Shown here in pieces: positions 25,321 to 33,497 of a stretch of DNA of 50,496 nt. The notes under the pieces are model-generated. The model made no database searches. It was not told the DNA's origin and worked only from the letters and a program-made list of their open reading frames with translations. Origin of the DNA: Lachnospiraceae bacterium (GTDB lineage Bacteria; Bacillota_A; Clostridia; Lachnospirales; Lachnospiraceae); the NCBI GenBank assembly GCA_009911175.1, contig QXWX01000051.1, forward strand, positions 1 to 50,496. The letters are read 5' to 3'. Each line of letters opens with the position of its first letter. The first letter of the stretch is position 1. The translations under genes and the position numbers were made by a program.

Positions 25321-26199
25321 TTATTGTGCCATCTTCTGGCGGAGCATATGAATAGAATTTCTTACCATTTCCTCCATTTCTGCTTCGTCTGCCCCTTTAC
25401 TGATATCCCTCCACACCTTAATATCACGTCCTACTTCTCCGCCCATTTTGATAAACGGTTCCATAACAATTGCACCGTCATATGAAATATCCTTCAGCGC
25501 TCCTGTAATCTCCTCCCAAGGCATTCTTCCATTTAAACTGGGCGGCTTTCTATTTGCCTCTCCCACATGGAAATGTGCCAGATATCTGCCCGCAGTATGG
25601 ATTGCTTCTGAAAAATCATCTTCCTCAATATTCATATGATAGGTATCTAACAGGATTTTTATATTGGGACTGTCGGCTTGCTTTACATATTCCACGGCTT
25701 CCTCTGCTGTATTCAGGAGTCCCTGTTCGTAACGGTTTACCACTTCTACCGCATATGTAATGTCCAGTTCCTCTGCCGTTTTCATAATTTTGCGTATCGA
25801 CTTCAAAGAGCGCTCCCATGCAGGCCGCTTGTCACTGATCTTTTCCGTAAAGGTAGTATTCCACGCGCCATAATCCACACCTGAATACATTTTGATCTTC
25901 ATTTGATTCATGATCTTCAATGCCTGTATCGTATAGTCAATCCCTGCTTTTCTGATCTCGTCATTTTCCGATGCCAGATCGTATCTTGCCGCTAAGCCTA
26001 CAGAAAATGTCAGGCTGATATCATTTTCTGATGCAAACTCCGCTATTCTCTGACGTTCAGATTCTGTCCTTCGCATCATTGCATCCGGCGCAATCTCTAA
26101 AATGTCAAAACCCAAACGTTTGACCTGGGTTATTTGTTTGAAAAAATCTGTTTCCCAGTCTTTATTGAAGTATCCAAAATGAATCCCTATTTTATTCAC
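25321..26199 (-). CDS. TIM-barrel sugar epimerase (tagatose/psicose 3-epimerase type)
   Basis: 292 residues from GTG at 26199 (VNKIGIHFGYFNKDWETDFF), which has AAGGAGG six bases upstream; earlier in-frame ATGs lie in the promoter. It looks like D-tagatose/D-psicose 3-epimerases: LGFDILEIAPDAMM, metal ligands Glu in YAVEVVNRYEQ, Asp in ILLDTYHMNIEE, His in HFHVGEANR and Glu in IVMEPF. First gene of the operon with a clear promoter. Its substrate may be a ketose made from or by the lyxose-isomerase-like enzyme; not determined by sequence. Confidence 0.88.
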   Translation of the reverse strand: MNKIGIHFGYFNKDWETDFFKQITQVKRLGFDILEIAPDAMMRRTESERQRIAEFASENDISLTFSVGLAARYDLASENDEIRKAGIDYTIQALKIMNQMKIKMYSGVDYGAWNTTFTEKISDKRPAWERSLKSIRKIMKTAEELDITYAVEVVNRYEQGLLNTAEEAVEYVKQADSPNIKILLDTYHMNIEEDDFSEAIHTAGRYLAHFHVGEANRKPPSLNGRMPWEEITGALKDISYDGAIVMEPFIKMGGEVGRDIKVWRDISKGADEAEMEEMVRNSIHMLRQKMAQ

Positions 26200-26271
26200 C
26201 GTTTCCTCCTTCGCTAATATTGTACGTTTTTTGTATTTACTATGTGCTCGGCCGAAATTTAGTATACAATT

Positions 26272-26300
26272 ATTATAATTCACGCAAATTACATGTTCAA
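26272..26300 (-). promoter_or_regulatory. Promoter of the epimerase/fucosidase operon
   Basis: On the minus strand TTGAAC (26300-26295), 17 bases, TATAAT (26277-26272). The mRNA leader before the GTG start would be about 65 bases. Confidence 0.8.
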
Positions 26301-26321
26301 TATCGCCACTATTGAATTTCT

Positions 26322-26335
26322 TTGAAACGGTTCAA
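26322..26335. promoter_or_regulatory. LacI-type operator candidate
   Basis: TTGAAAC-GGTTCAA, a 14-bp palindrome with one mismatch and a central CG, the usual form of LacI-family sites. It lies 21 bases upstream of the -35 box, and ATTGAA/TTCAAT repeats surround it. It could bind the chimeric LacI protein or CcpA; the upstream position would fit activation as well as looping repression. Confidence 0.5.
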
Positions 26336-26397
26336 TGAAGATTTTTTATAAAGCAGAAATAATGATATATATAATAGACTTCGTTCTTTCAAAAAAA

Positions 26398-26440
26398 GAA
26401 AACCCTAAGAGAATCTGTCAACTCATTCTCTCGGGTTTTA
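26398..26440. terminator. Hairpin with A- and T-runs on both sides
   Basis: AAAACCC-TA-AGAGAAT pairs with ATTCTCT-CG-GGGTTTT around a 10-base loop (26399-26440). It separates the sugar operon promoter region from carD and could stop transcription from either side. Confidence 0.65.
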
Positions 26441-26471
26441 GATCTTTAATTTATGTCATCTCCGAAAACAA

Positions 26472-26514
26472 AAACCCCCGGAAAAGCCTGTCCAATGGCA
26501 GGACCTCCCCGGGG
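26472..26514 (-). terminator. Terminator of the carD gene
   Basis: On the minus strand CCCCGGGG, an inner CCTG/CAGG stem, CCGGGGG and then TTTTTGTTTT. It lies 8 bases after the carD stop and is a textbook intrinsic terminator. Confidence 0.85.
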
Positions 26515-26521
26515 CAGCCAA

Positions 26522-27013
26522 CTACGCTTCTTTTTTTCTCTGCTCATTGATAAAGCCTTCGACCTTATTTTCCGGAATGCCGAGGGCATATGAAAACTCA
26601 CTGTAAAGCGCATGCTCCAAAAGCTGCTGATACTTCTTGTCCATACTTGTCACACCGCCGCGATGCTCTGTACGCTTATAAAGGGTCTTCAACACCCGGA
26701 TCCAGTTCTCCGGCAAATATCCGGAGATGCAATTCTTGTATTCCTGCTCCCGGGTCTTTTCACTCTGCACCCACAGAATTTCAATATCATCCATCCTCTT
26801 GATCAAACCCAGCACCGCTTCCCGTTCAATGGGCTTGCGGATATTGGTATCGTCATCAATGGGGACATAGGCCCGATCCTTCGCATTTCCCACGGACTGC
26901 AGAGTATAATACTTCTTCTTTCTATCTGCAAACATAAAATCCAATGTTCCTACATCTTCAATCCGATATACACCCTTACACTTATAAACTACTGCATCAC
27001 CTTGATTATGCAT
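26522..27013 (-). CDS. CarD/CdnL-family RNA polymerase-binding regulator
   Basis: 163 residues. I start at the second ATG (27013) because GGAGG touches the first ATG directly. Residues about 1-65 form the CarD_CdnL_TRCF domain (FGDAVVYK-like opening HNQGDAVVYKCKGVYRIEDV, then YYTLQS and VPIDDD), which binds the RNA polymerase beta subunit. The rest is helical (KPIEREAVLGLIKRM and LLEHALYSEFSYALGI). CarD proteins steady the open promoter complex, mainly at rRNA and housekeeping promoters. Single-gene transcript with its own promoter and terminator. Confidence 0.92.
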   Translation of the reverse strand: MHNQGDAVVYKCKGVYRIEDVGTLDFMFADRKKKYYTLQSVGNAKDRAYVPIDDDTNIRKPIEREAVLGLIKRMDDIEILWVQSEKTREQEYKNCISGYLPENWIRVLKTLYKRTEHRGGVTSMDKKYQQLLEHALYSEFSYALGIPENKVEGFINEQRKKEA

Positions 27014-27116
27014 ACACATCCTCCTTCCTTATCAAATCAGAAACGTTCTCATTTGCACATTTACATTGGATCTTCATGTCCTTACGTCCGGTAGAGTAAA
27101 CTTCTGCTACACTTTA

Positions 27117-27145
27117 TTGTAGCACTTTTTTTTACCCGAGGTAAG
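27117..27145 (-). promoter_or_regulatory. carD promoter with an inverted repeat over the -10 box
   Basis: TTACCT (27145-27140), 17 bases, TACAAT (27122-27117) on the minus strand. The -10 box sits inside TGCTACA-ctttat-TGTAGCA (27106-27125), which with the following T-run could also act as a plus-strand terminator. The remaining sequence to 27287 shows nothing else. Confidence 0.5.
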
Positions 27146-27287
27146 GAGATTTTTTTAAGGAAGGTTCAATTTTGTTAATTATGCACCATAGATACAGGCA
27201 TCTTTTTTGTGAAAAATGCCCTCTGATATTTTCCCGTGTGGTTCTGGCTCTTTGTGATCTCAGACCGAAATACCTTCTGTCTTTTAA

Positions 27288-27737
27288 TTACTCTAAGAAC
27301 ATCTTCAGTTCTTCCATAAATGTATTGACGTCCTTAAACTGCCGGTATACGGATGCAAACCGGACATATGCCACCGGATCCAGAGTTTTCAGCCGCTCCA
27401 TGACGATCTCTCCGATGAGACTGCTGGGGATCTCCTTCTCCTCCCGGTTGACGATCTGCAGCTCAATCTCATCCACCGCTTCCTTGATGGCGTCTGCCGG
27501 TACCGGCCTCTTGTAGCAGGCGCTCAGCACCCCGTTCTCGATCTTGGAGCGTTCATACTGCTCCCGGTTATTATCCTTTTTGATCACAATCAGCGGGATC
27601 GTCTCAATCTTTTCATAGGTTGTAAACCGCTTCCCGCATTCATCGCAGCAACGGCGGCGGCGAATGGAATTGTTCTCTTCTGCCGGCCGGGAATCAATGA
27701 CTCGTGTATCCGAATTTCCGCAATAGGGACATTTCAT
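27288..27737 (-). CDS. nrdR: Transcriptional repressor NrdR
   Basis: 149 residues from MKCPYCGNSDTRVIDSRPAE (27737), with AAGGCGG nine bases upstream; the frame runs 12 codons further without support. Zinc ribbon CPYCG and CCDECGKRFTTYE in the first 45 residues, then the ATP-cone domain (IVIKKDNNREQYERSKIENG). NrdR senses dATP/ATP and represses ribonucleotide reductase genes. No NrdR box is seen in this window, so its targets lie elsewhere. Confidence 0.97.
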   Translation of the reverse strand: MKCPYCGNSDTRVIDSRPAEENNSIRRRRCCDECGKRFTTYEKIETIPLIVIKKDNNREQYERSKIENGVLSACYKRPVPADAIKEAVDEIELQIVNREEKEIPSSLIGEIVMERLKTLDPVAYVRFASVYRQFKDVNTFMEELKMFLE

Positions 27738-27887
27738 AATATTATCCGCCTTTCTTCTGTACTCTACATACATGTTTCAAAAGGGACTCGATACTGCTGC
27801 CGACAAATACGCCAAGCCGTCGGCACTGCCGCATTCCAAAATACATACGGCATATCTTTATTATACACAATCCGCCCTGTATTTGCA

Positions 27888-28142
27888 TTATATTTTTTTC
27901 AAAAATTTTTCTTCCCGTATTTCTACAAGGATAATATCCGGTCCGATCCGTTTTACACAGTGAAATGGAATCACGTATTCACTATCCGTCCCCAAAAAGC
28001 CGCAGATCTTCCCCGGTCCCGGCACGATCAGCGCCTCGATCTGCCCGCTGCCGCAGTCAAATTCCAGATCCACCACGCAGCCCAGCCTTTTGCAGTCACA
28101 ACTATTGATTACTTCCTTTTCCCGGAGTTCACACAGCCGCAT
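27888..28142 (-). CDS. YlmC/YmxH-family PRC-barrel sporulation protein
   Basis: 84 residues from MRLCELREKEVINSCDCKRL (28142) with AGGAG seven bases upstream, matching the family length of about 85. Single PRC-barrel-like domain: DCKRLGCVVDLEFDCGSGQI, ALIVPGPGKICGF and VIPFHCVKRIGPDIILVE. YlmC/YmxH proteins are conserved in spore-forming Firmicutes, with poorly defined roles. Its upstream region is shared with the start of the AraC remnant. Confidence 0.88.
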   Translation of the reverse strand: MRLCELREKEVINSCDCKRLGCVVDLEFDCGSGQIEALIVPGPGKICGFLGTDSEYVIPFHCVKRIGPDIILVEIREEKFLKKI

Positions 28143-28186
28143 ACCCGTCTCCTGACAACGTATTTCCACTTGCTTTTACCATATGC

Positions 28187-29069
28187 AAAAAATCCTCAAA
28201 AGTTTACTCGTCATCTGGAAAAATTCATTTCTATCAGCATTGAACTGTCAAAGACACTTGTAGATAGCAGCTTTATATATTCTTCGAACAATATTTTTTG
28301 CAATACCTTTAATTCCATAAGTCATCTGATCAGCAAAAACAAAAAATGTAAATACTACAATGCGAAAGAATATATCAATTTTAAGCCGACAGCCGTCAAT
28401 GAAGAATTCGAACAATCATGTGATAATCTTGAAACATTAATCCATAGTATGATTAATGCTACAATCAGTCAAAACCCTGCCTGTGTTTTTATTATGGCCG
28501 GGCTAGTTGCCCGTTTCTTTTCTATTATGGAAAATCCTGATCTATATCAGAAAGAAATTATTCAACTTGTGGGGTCAAATGATGAAAATCTCATTCACCA
28601 GATCACCAAAATATTTGAAAAAAAATAAGGGTAAGGTCAGTCGGGCTGAACTAGTATAACCCACGATAATTATCCACACCTTTCACTTGTCTAAATTTTC
28701 ATCTGCTGCGTCAGCTTCAATCGACGATGCTACCGGCATCGCCTCATTCAGCTTCCTTGCACATAAAAATTTATCCTGCGTGTAAGGTAGCGGTAATTAT
28801 CGTGAGTTATACTAGAATGCCTCATGCATTATAATGCTGACTATCTAAACAGAGTCGTAAAAAAATCGACAGGTTTAACTCTCGTAGAATATGGGCAGCT
28901 TTTTCGGCTGCAGGAGGCAGCCGCGTTACTTATAGAATCAGATCTAAGTATTTATAATATAATGTCGAAATCAGGTTTTTCAAATCGCAGTTATTTTAAT
29001 AAAATTTTTTTAGGAAAATTTGGAATGCTTCCAAATGAATACAGAAAAAAGCATAAGTCCTCAGAATAA
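28187..29069 (+). pseudogene. AraC-family regulator, disrupted by a mobile element
   Basis: Two coding blocks of one AraC regulator. The upstream block (28187-28628) ends LIHQITKIFEKK and a stop inside a run of eight A. The downstream block (28824-29069) is the rest of the HTH domain (HYNADYLNRVVKKSTGLTLV, MSKSGFSNRSYFNKIF, LPNEYRKKHKSSE). If one A is removed and 28651-28815 is cut out with one copy of the flanking AA, the frame joins as IFEKNKGKVSRAECLMHYNA, a normal AraC HTH. The N-terminal sensor half is also incomplete: no start with a ribosome site, and it runs into the ylmC leader. So there are at least three lesions. The plus-strand frame before 28187 is a shadow of ylmC. Confidence 0.88.
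28651..28815 (-). mobile_element. 165-bp paired-arm element, copy 2, inside the AraC pseudogene
   Basis: Termini CTAGTATAACCCACGATAAT and its near-complement (28797-28815) bound 165 bases. On the minus strand the core GAGGCGATGC starts exactly 70 bases from the CTAGTA end, as in copy 1, and contains CGATGC-CGGTA-GCATCG. The arms differ in sequence from copy 1 but pair with each other. AA flanks both ends (28649-28650 and 28816-28817), a probable 2-bp target duplication. No coding capacity. Confidence 0.85.
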
Positions 29070-29121
29070 CATACAGACACAGAATATTTACTATGATTCC
29101 CCTTTTATATGAATATAAAAA

Positions 29122-29169
29122 CGCCGGGATAGTATCGTAAAAATACCATCCTGGCGCAGTTTTTTTTTC
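29122..29169. terminator. Bidirectional terminator
   Basis: CGCCGGGATAGTAT and ATACCATCCTGGCG (29122-29156) form a long stem with A-run before and T9 after. It serves the plus-strand AraC remnant and the minus-strand fucU. Confidence 0.85.
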
Positions 29170-29215
29170 ATATTTATAAGAGAAGATTCTTTCGAATGAA
29201 AAGCCATATCTACAG

Positions 29216-29656
29216 CTATTCTGTCACAACCCCCTTCTGCAGCATCACATTTGCGTACAGAGCGGATTCCCCGGTCGCGATGATCGCATAAGCTGTCTTT
29301 GCCTCATCGTAGAACGCAAAGCGCTCGATATTGCCCACGCAGTCTGCGCCGCGGGAATCATGTTTTGCGATGATCTCCTTGTAGGTATCCCAGATTGGAG
29401 TCTCCACATCATCTCCGGGCATCACTTCCATCAGGTTCACCGGCTTCTCCACATAAGTATCCAGTGGGAACACCTGCAGGATGGCATCCAAAAGCTCAGG
29501 CACGCCGTGGCCGTCACAGCGGATCACGATCGCGTCCTTTCCCATGGATTCCGCCGGAAAGTTCCCGTCAGAGATCACCAGACGGTCACTGTGCCCCATC
29601 TCGCAGAGCACCATCAACAATTCCGGAGACAAAATTTTCGGAATTCCTTTTAACAT
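29216..29656 (-). CDS. fucU: L-fucose mutarotase
   Basis: 146 residues, ATG with GGAGG nine bases upstream. RbsD/FucU fold: MLKGIPKILSPELLMVLCEM, GHSDRLVISDGNFPAE (catalytic His and Asp), VIRCDGHGVPELLDAILQVF, and an ERFAFYDEAKTAYAIIATGE block near 110-130. It speeds interconversion of alpha- and beta-L-fucose before the isomerase. It is the last gene of the kinase-fucI-fucU operon, 149 bases after fucI. Confidence 0.94.
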   Translation of the reverse strand: MLKGIPKILSPELLMVLCEMGHSDRLVISDGNFPAESMGKDAIVIRCDGHGVPELLDAILQVFPLDTYVEKPVNLMEVMPGDDVETPIWDTYKEIIAKHDSRGADCVGNIERFAFYDEAKTAYAIIATGESALYANVMLQKGVVTE

Positions 29657-29711
29657 ATTCTATGTCCTCCATAATCTTTCTTCATACGATACTTGATATC
29701 ACATTACTTGA

Positions 29712-29749
29712 GCGGCATCCCGCCCGCAAAAACAATCCCGGAATGCCGC
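29712..29749. other. Hairpin in the fucI-fucU gap
   Basis: GCGGCATCCCG (29712-29722) pairs with CGGAATGCCGC (29739-29749) with one mismatch. A second AT-rich stem TGATAAAA/TTTTATCA (29772-29808) overlaps the fucI stop. Neither has a U-run downstream on the mRNA, so an mRNA stability or processing role is more likely than termination. Confidence 0.55.
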
Positions 29750-29805
29750 CTGCCTCATACTATCTGTTGGATGATAAAATCGTCAAAAGTCCTTTGGCAT
29801 TTTTA

Positions 29806-31611
29806 TCATTTGATGGTCTTATATAATGGTCCATAAGCCTGGCATGCTCTGTAGTCAGCGCCTTCTTTGTCCATGCCGAATGCGTTCCAAGATGCAGGAC
29901 GGAAGATCTTCTCTTCCGGTACGTTGTGCATAGCAACCGGAATCCTCAGGATAGAGCACAGGGTGATCAGGTCTGCTCCGATATGTCCGTAGCTGATCGC
30001 GCCGTGGTTAGCGCCCCAGTTGTTCATTACATCGTATGCCGTAGCAAATGCGCCTTCTCCTGTTGTCCTCGGCGCAAACCAGGTACACGGCCATGTATAG
30101 TCGGTTCTCTTCCAGAGTACGTCGGTTACTTCGTCCGGAAGATGTACAGTCCAGCCTTCTGCGATCTGCAGCATCGGTCCTAAATTCTTCACCAGATTCA
30201 GGCGGATCATGGTCACAGGCATCTCTGCTTCTGTAACGAATCTGGAGGAATATCCGCCGCCCCGGAAATATCCAAGGTCTGCATAGTTCCAGGTAGTCGC
30301 CTTCATGATGGCTTCCTGATCTGCCTCTGTTACTTCATACCACGGCTTCATCACGCCGTTTCCATTGGCGTCCTTTGCCTGTCCATTGGCATCCAGACAT
30401 GCCGCGCCGGAGTTGATCAGATGGATAAATCCGCCGGCTTCCTTTGCCTTTCCTTCCAGCTCATAGCCGCCTGCCGCTTTCTTCACTGCCTCAGGGCTCC
30501 AGTATGTACGAACGTCTGCAAAAATCTGCGGGGAATTGGTAAGCAGCTTGTTGAACAGCATTCCAAGGCTGTTGAGTACATCGTTCTCGGTCGCCAGGAT
30601 ATAGGGTTCTCTTGCTCCGTTCCAGTCAAAGGAGGTATTGAGCATCGCTTCCGGATAGTCGCAGTTCGGATAGAAGTCTGTCCACTGTCTCTGTCCCTGG
30701 AAGCCGGCAGCGATGGCATTGTGGCCAACCTTTTCTTCTTCGCAACCCTCCGGCAGATTGTCGTTTCCGTTCATCAGGTCCTTGATGATACACATCATCT
30801 TTACAACGAATTCCCAGTCAGAATCCTTTGCGTCGCGGCTCTTCTGCAGCTCTTCCGGATTCTTGTCAAAGCCTTCAATACATTTTTCTTTTGTCCATGC
30901 AAGCGCCTTCTGATATTCAGCCTCATCATAGATGCCTTCTGTCATACGGCGGATGATCTCTACCTCATCTACGGATTCCACACGCATGCCAAGGTATTCC
31001 TCGATAAATGCAGGATCAATGATAGATCCGCCGATTCCCATACAGATGGAACCGATCTGCAGATAAGATTTTCCTCTCATGGTCGCGGCAGCCACCGCGG
31101 CACGCGCGAATCTCAGCAGCTTTTCTTTTACGTCTTCCGGAATCTCGGTGTCACTCGCTTCACATACATCATGTCCGTAAATACCGAATGCCGGCAGGCC
31201 CTTCTGCGCATGAGTAGCCAGGACTGATGCCAGGTAAACCGCGCCCGGTCTTTCTGTTCCATTGAAGCCCCATACCGCTTTGATCGTCATTGGATCCATA
31301 TCCATGGTCTCTGCGCCGTAGCACCAACAGGGTGTCACGGTCAGAGTAATGTCTACCCCGGCCTTTTTGAACTTATCCGCACATGCCGCCGCTTCCGCGA
31401 CACGTCCGATGGTCGTGTCCGCAATGATGACCTTTACCGGTTCCCCGTTGGTATATTTTAAGTTGTCTTCCAACAGCTTTGCAGCGGATTTTGCCATGTT
31501 CATGGTCTGGTCTTCCAGAGATTCACGAACCTTGAGCGCCCCTCTTCTTCCGTCGATGGTAGGACGGATTCCAATTACCGGATAGTCTCCAATGAGTCTT
31601 GATTTTGCCAT
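29806..31611 (-). CDS. fucI: L-fucose isomerase
   Basis: 601 residues, close to the family length of about 590; ATG with AGGAGG upstream. It converts L-fucose to L-fuculose with Mn2+. Family features: [20 protein letters not shown] at the N-terminus, [43 protein letters not shown], and the C-terminal domain [15 protein letters not shown] and [20 protein letters not shown]. It lies 15 bases after the kinase gene. Confidence 0.96.
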   Translation of the reverse strand: MAKSRLIGDYPVIGIRPTIDGRRGALKVRESLEDQTMNMAKSAAKLLEDNLKYTNGEPVKVIIADTTIGRVAEAAACADKFKKAGVDITLTVTPCWCYGAETMDMDPMTIKAVWGFNGTERPGAVYLASVLATHAQKGLPAFGIYGHDVCEASDTEIPEDVKEKLLRFARAAVAAATMRGKSYLQIGSICMGIGGSIIDPAFIEEYLGMRVESVDEVEIIRRMTEGIYDEAEYQKALAWTKEKCIEGFDKNPEELQKSRDAKDSDWEFVVKMMCIIKDLMNGNDNLPEGCEEEKVGHNAIAAGFQGQRQWTDFYPNCDYPEAMLNTSFDWNGAREPYILATENDVLNSLGMLFNKLLTNSPQIFADVRTYWSPEAVKKAAGGYELEGKAKEAGGFIHLINSGAACLDANGQAKDANGNGVMKPWYEVTEADQEAIMKATTWNYADLGYFRGGGYSSRFVTEAEMPVTMIRLNLVKNLGPMLQIAEGWTVHLPDEVTDVLWKRTDYTWPCTWFAPRTTGEGAFATAYDVMNNWGANHGAISYGHIGADLITLCSILRIPVAMHNVPEEKIFRPASWNAFGMDKEGADYRACQAYGPLYKTIK

Positions 31612-31626
31612 AGCAGTATTCCTCCT

Positions 31627-33102
31627 TTAATGAATAAATGTTTTAAATTTCTCATATGCAGCATCCCATTTCTCAGTATCCTGAGGAAGATACTCATATG
31701 TAGTTTCCGATTCCGCAATGATGTGCCTTGCTTCCTTTACATCCCGGATCTCGCCCATTGCCATCATCTGTACCGCGATATTGCCCAGCGCGGTGGCTTC
31801 CACCGGTCCAGCGATCACCTTGCGTCCGTTTGCCCCTGCTGCCATCCGGCAGAGCAGCTTGCTCTGGATCCCGCCGCCGATCATATGGATGACCGGATAA
31901 TGCTTTCCGGTGCAGGATTCGATCTGTTCCAGCGCATAGCGGTATTTTAGTGCCAGGCTCTGGTTGATGCAGCACATGATCTCTCCCACCGTCTCCGGCA
32001 CCTTCTGTCCGGTCCTGCGGCAGAATTCCCGGATCCTCTCCGGTATGTTGCCTGCCGGAACAAATTCCGGCGCGTCCGGATCAATAAAGCTCTGGAACGG
32101 CTCTGCCGTGAGCGCCATTTCTTCCAGCTCTCCGAAGGAATATTCCTTTCCTTCCCTGATCCACTGACGTCGGCTCTCCTGGGCCAGCCAGAGTCCGATG
32201 ATATTTTTCAGCAGTGTGGTTGTATTGCCGTAACCGCCTTCATTACTTACATCGCATGCCATGGATCTTTCTCCGATCACAGGCCCGTCAAGCTCCGTTC
32301 CGAAAAGGCTCCATGTGCCGCAGCTGATAAAGATAAAGTCCTTCTCCTGAGTGGGGACGGATACCACCGCGCTCTGTGTATCATGTCCCGTGATGGCAAT
32401 GACCTTGGCCGGTTCCACTCCAAGCTCCTCGCAGATATCCGCTTTCAGCGTTCCAACCACCGTACCACTGGGAATGATCTCCGGCAGAAGTGTCTTCGGG
32501 ATCCGCAGCGCTTCCAGAATCCGGTCGGACCATTCCGTCCTGCCTGCATCAAGGAGCTGCGTGGTCGCTGCCATGGTATACTCGGCTCTCTTTTCCCCGG
32601 TCAGGAAATAGTTGAACAGATCCGGCAAAAGCAGCAGCTTGTCTGCCCTTTCCAGAATCCAAGGCCGTTTCTGCACCAGGGAATATAACTGGAAAATGGT
32701 ATTGAAGTTTTCAAACTGCAGTCCGGTCAAGCTGTAGACCTCTTCCTTCGGGATGGCCTTGAACACCTCTTCCTGCATCCCCACGGTTCTGTCATCCCGG
32801 TAATGGACCGCATTTTCCAAAAGATCGCCGTGCTCGTCGATGAGACCGAAGTCCACACCCCAAGTATCGATGCCGATGCTCTCAAAGCCGCCCTTCTGCT
32901 TTACCTTCACGATCCCCTGCTTGATCTCGAAAAGATGTCTCAGTGTGTCCCAGTACATGGTCCCATTCAGCATCACCGGGTCATTGGAAAAACGGTGTAC
33001 CTCCTCCATACGGATCTTCCCGTCCTCCAGTCTTCCCAGGATAGCCCGGCCGCTCCCGCCGCCGAAGTCAAACGCAAGGACCTGCTTCTTGTTTCCGCTC
33101 AC
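31627..33102 (-). CDS. FGGY sugar kinase (rhamnulokinase-like; probable L-fuculokinase)
   Basis: 491 residues, GTG start at 33102 with GGAGGAGG upstream. By sequence it is closest to RhaB: LAFDFGGGSGRAILGRLEDG, IGIDTWGVDFGLIDEHGDLL, VHYRDDRT, AITGHDTQSAVVSVP, FISCGTWSLFGTE and IHMIGGGIQSKLLCRMAA. Context says it should phosphorylate L-fuculose, since it is the first gene of an operon with fucI and fucU and no rhamnose isomerase is present. Fuculose and rhamnulose kinases are close relatives. The fuculose-1-phosphate aldolase and a fucose permease are not in the window. Confidence 0.93.
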   Translation of the reverse strand: MSGNKKQVLAFDFGGGSGRAILGRLEDGKIRMEEVHRFSNDPVMLNGTMYWDTLRHLFEIKQGIVKVKQKGGFESIGIDTWGVDFGLIDEHGDLLENAVHYRDDRTVGMQEEVFKAIPKEEVYSLTGLQFENFNTIFQLYSLVQKRPWILERADKLLLLPDLFNYFLTGEKRAEYTMAATTQLLDAGRTEWSDRILEALRIPKTLLPEIIPSGTVVGTLKADICEELGVEPAKVIAITGHDTQSAVVSVPTQEKDFIFISCGTWSLFGTELDGPVIGERSMACDVSNEGGYGNTTTLLKNIIGLWLAQESRRQWIREGKEYSFGELEEMALTAEPFQSFIDPDAPEFVPAGNIPERIREFCRRTGQKVPETVGEIMCCINQSLALKYRYALEQIESCTGKHYPVIHMIGGGIQSKLLCRMAAGANGRKVIAGPVEATALGNIAVQMMAMGEIRDVKEARHIIAESETTYEYLPQDTEKWDAAYEKFKTFIH

Positions 33103-33497
33103 TGACCTACCTCCTCCCTTCTGATAATTTTGGTATATTTGTAACTATTTAGAACAGATAGCCGCGTTTTCTATGAATTGTGTATCCTCACCGCTGCCAA
33201 TACAGTCTCCCCCTGATCTATAGGCGATACGCCCAATTTCAGAAATAGAAAAAGCGTTTCGATAAGTAAACTTGCACAGTCACTTTCCTCAAATCCTGCT
33301 GTCCCAAATATAAACGGTGATTTTATTTTACCATTGTACAGAGAATTATACTTGTGTTATAATGTAAAAAAGTATAACAATATTCACATATCGTTAGCAA
33401 GTGTACGGCACTGTGTGAACAGTAACCACATATTTCTACGTTCCGCATTGAAGTGAAGTAACCGCGAATCGTACAATAACACGCGCAAAGGAGTATT
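33103..33497. promoter_or_regulatory. Divergent control region of the fucose operon
   Basis: 395 bases without a gene, between the kinase and the AraC regulator. For the plus strand TTGTAC (33334-33339), 18 bases and TATAAT (33358-33363) make a good promoter for the AraC gene, with a leader of about 125 bases. The minus-strand promoter is less clear (TTGGCA with a weak -10 near 33200). GAAACGC within 33257-33271 is a weak cre-like site. Confidence 0.5.

Noticed and set aside
27960..28186. Upstream part of the long plus-strand frame ending at 28628
   Set aside because: It is antisense to the ylmC gene; only the part from about 28187 shows AraC-type protein sequence.
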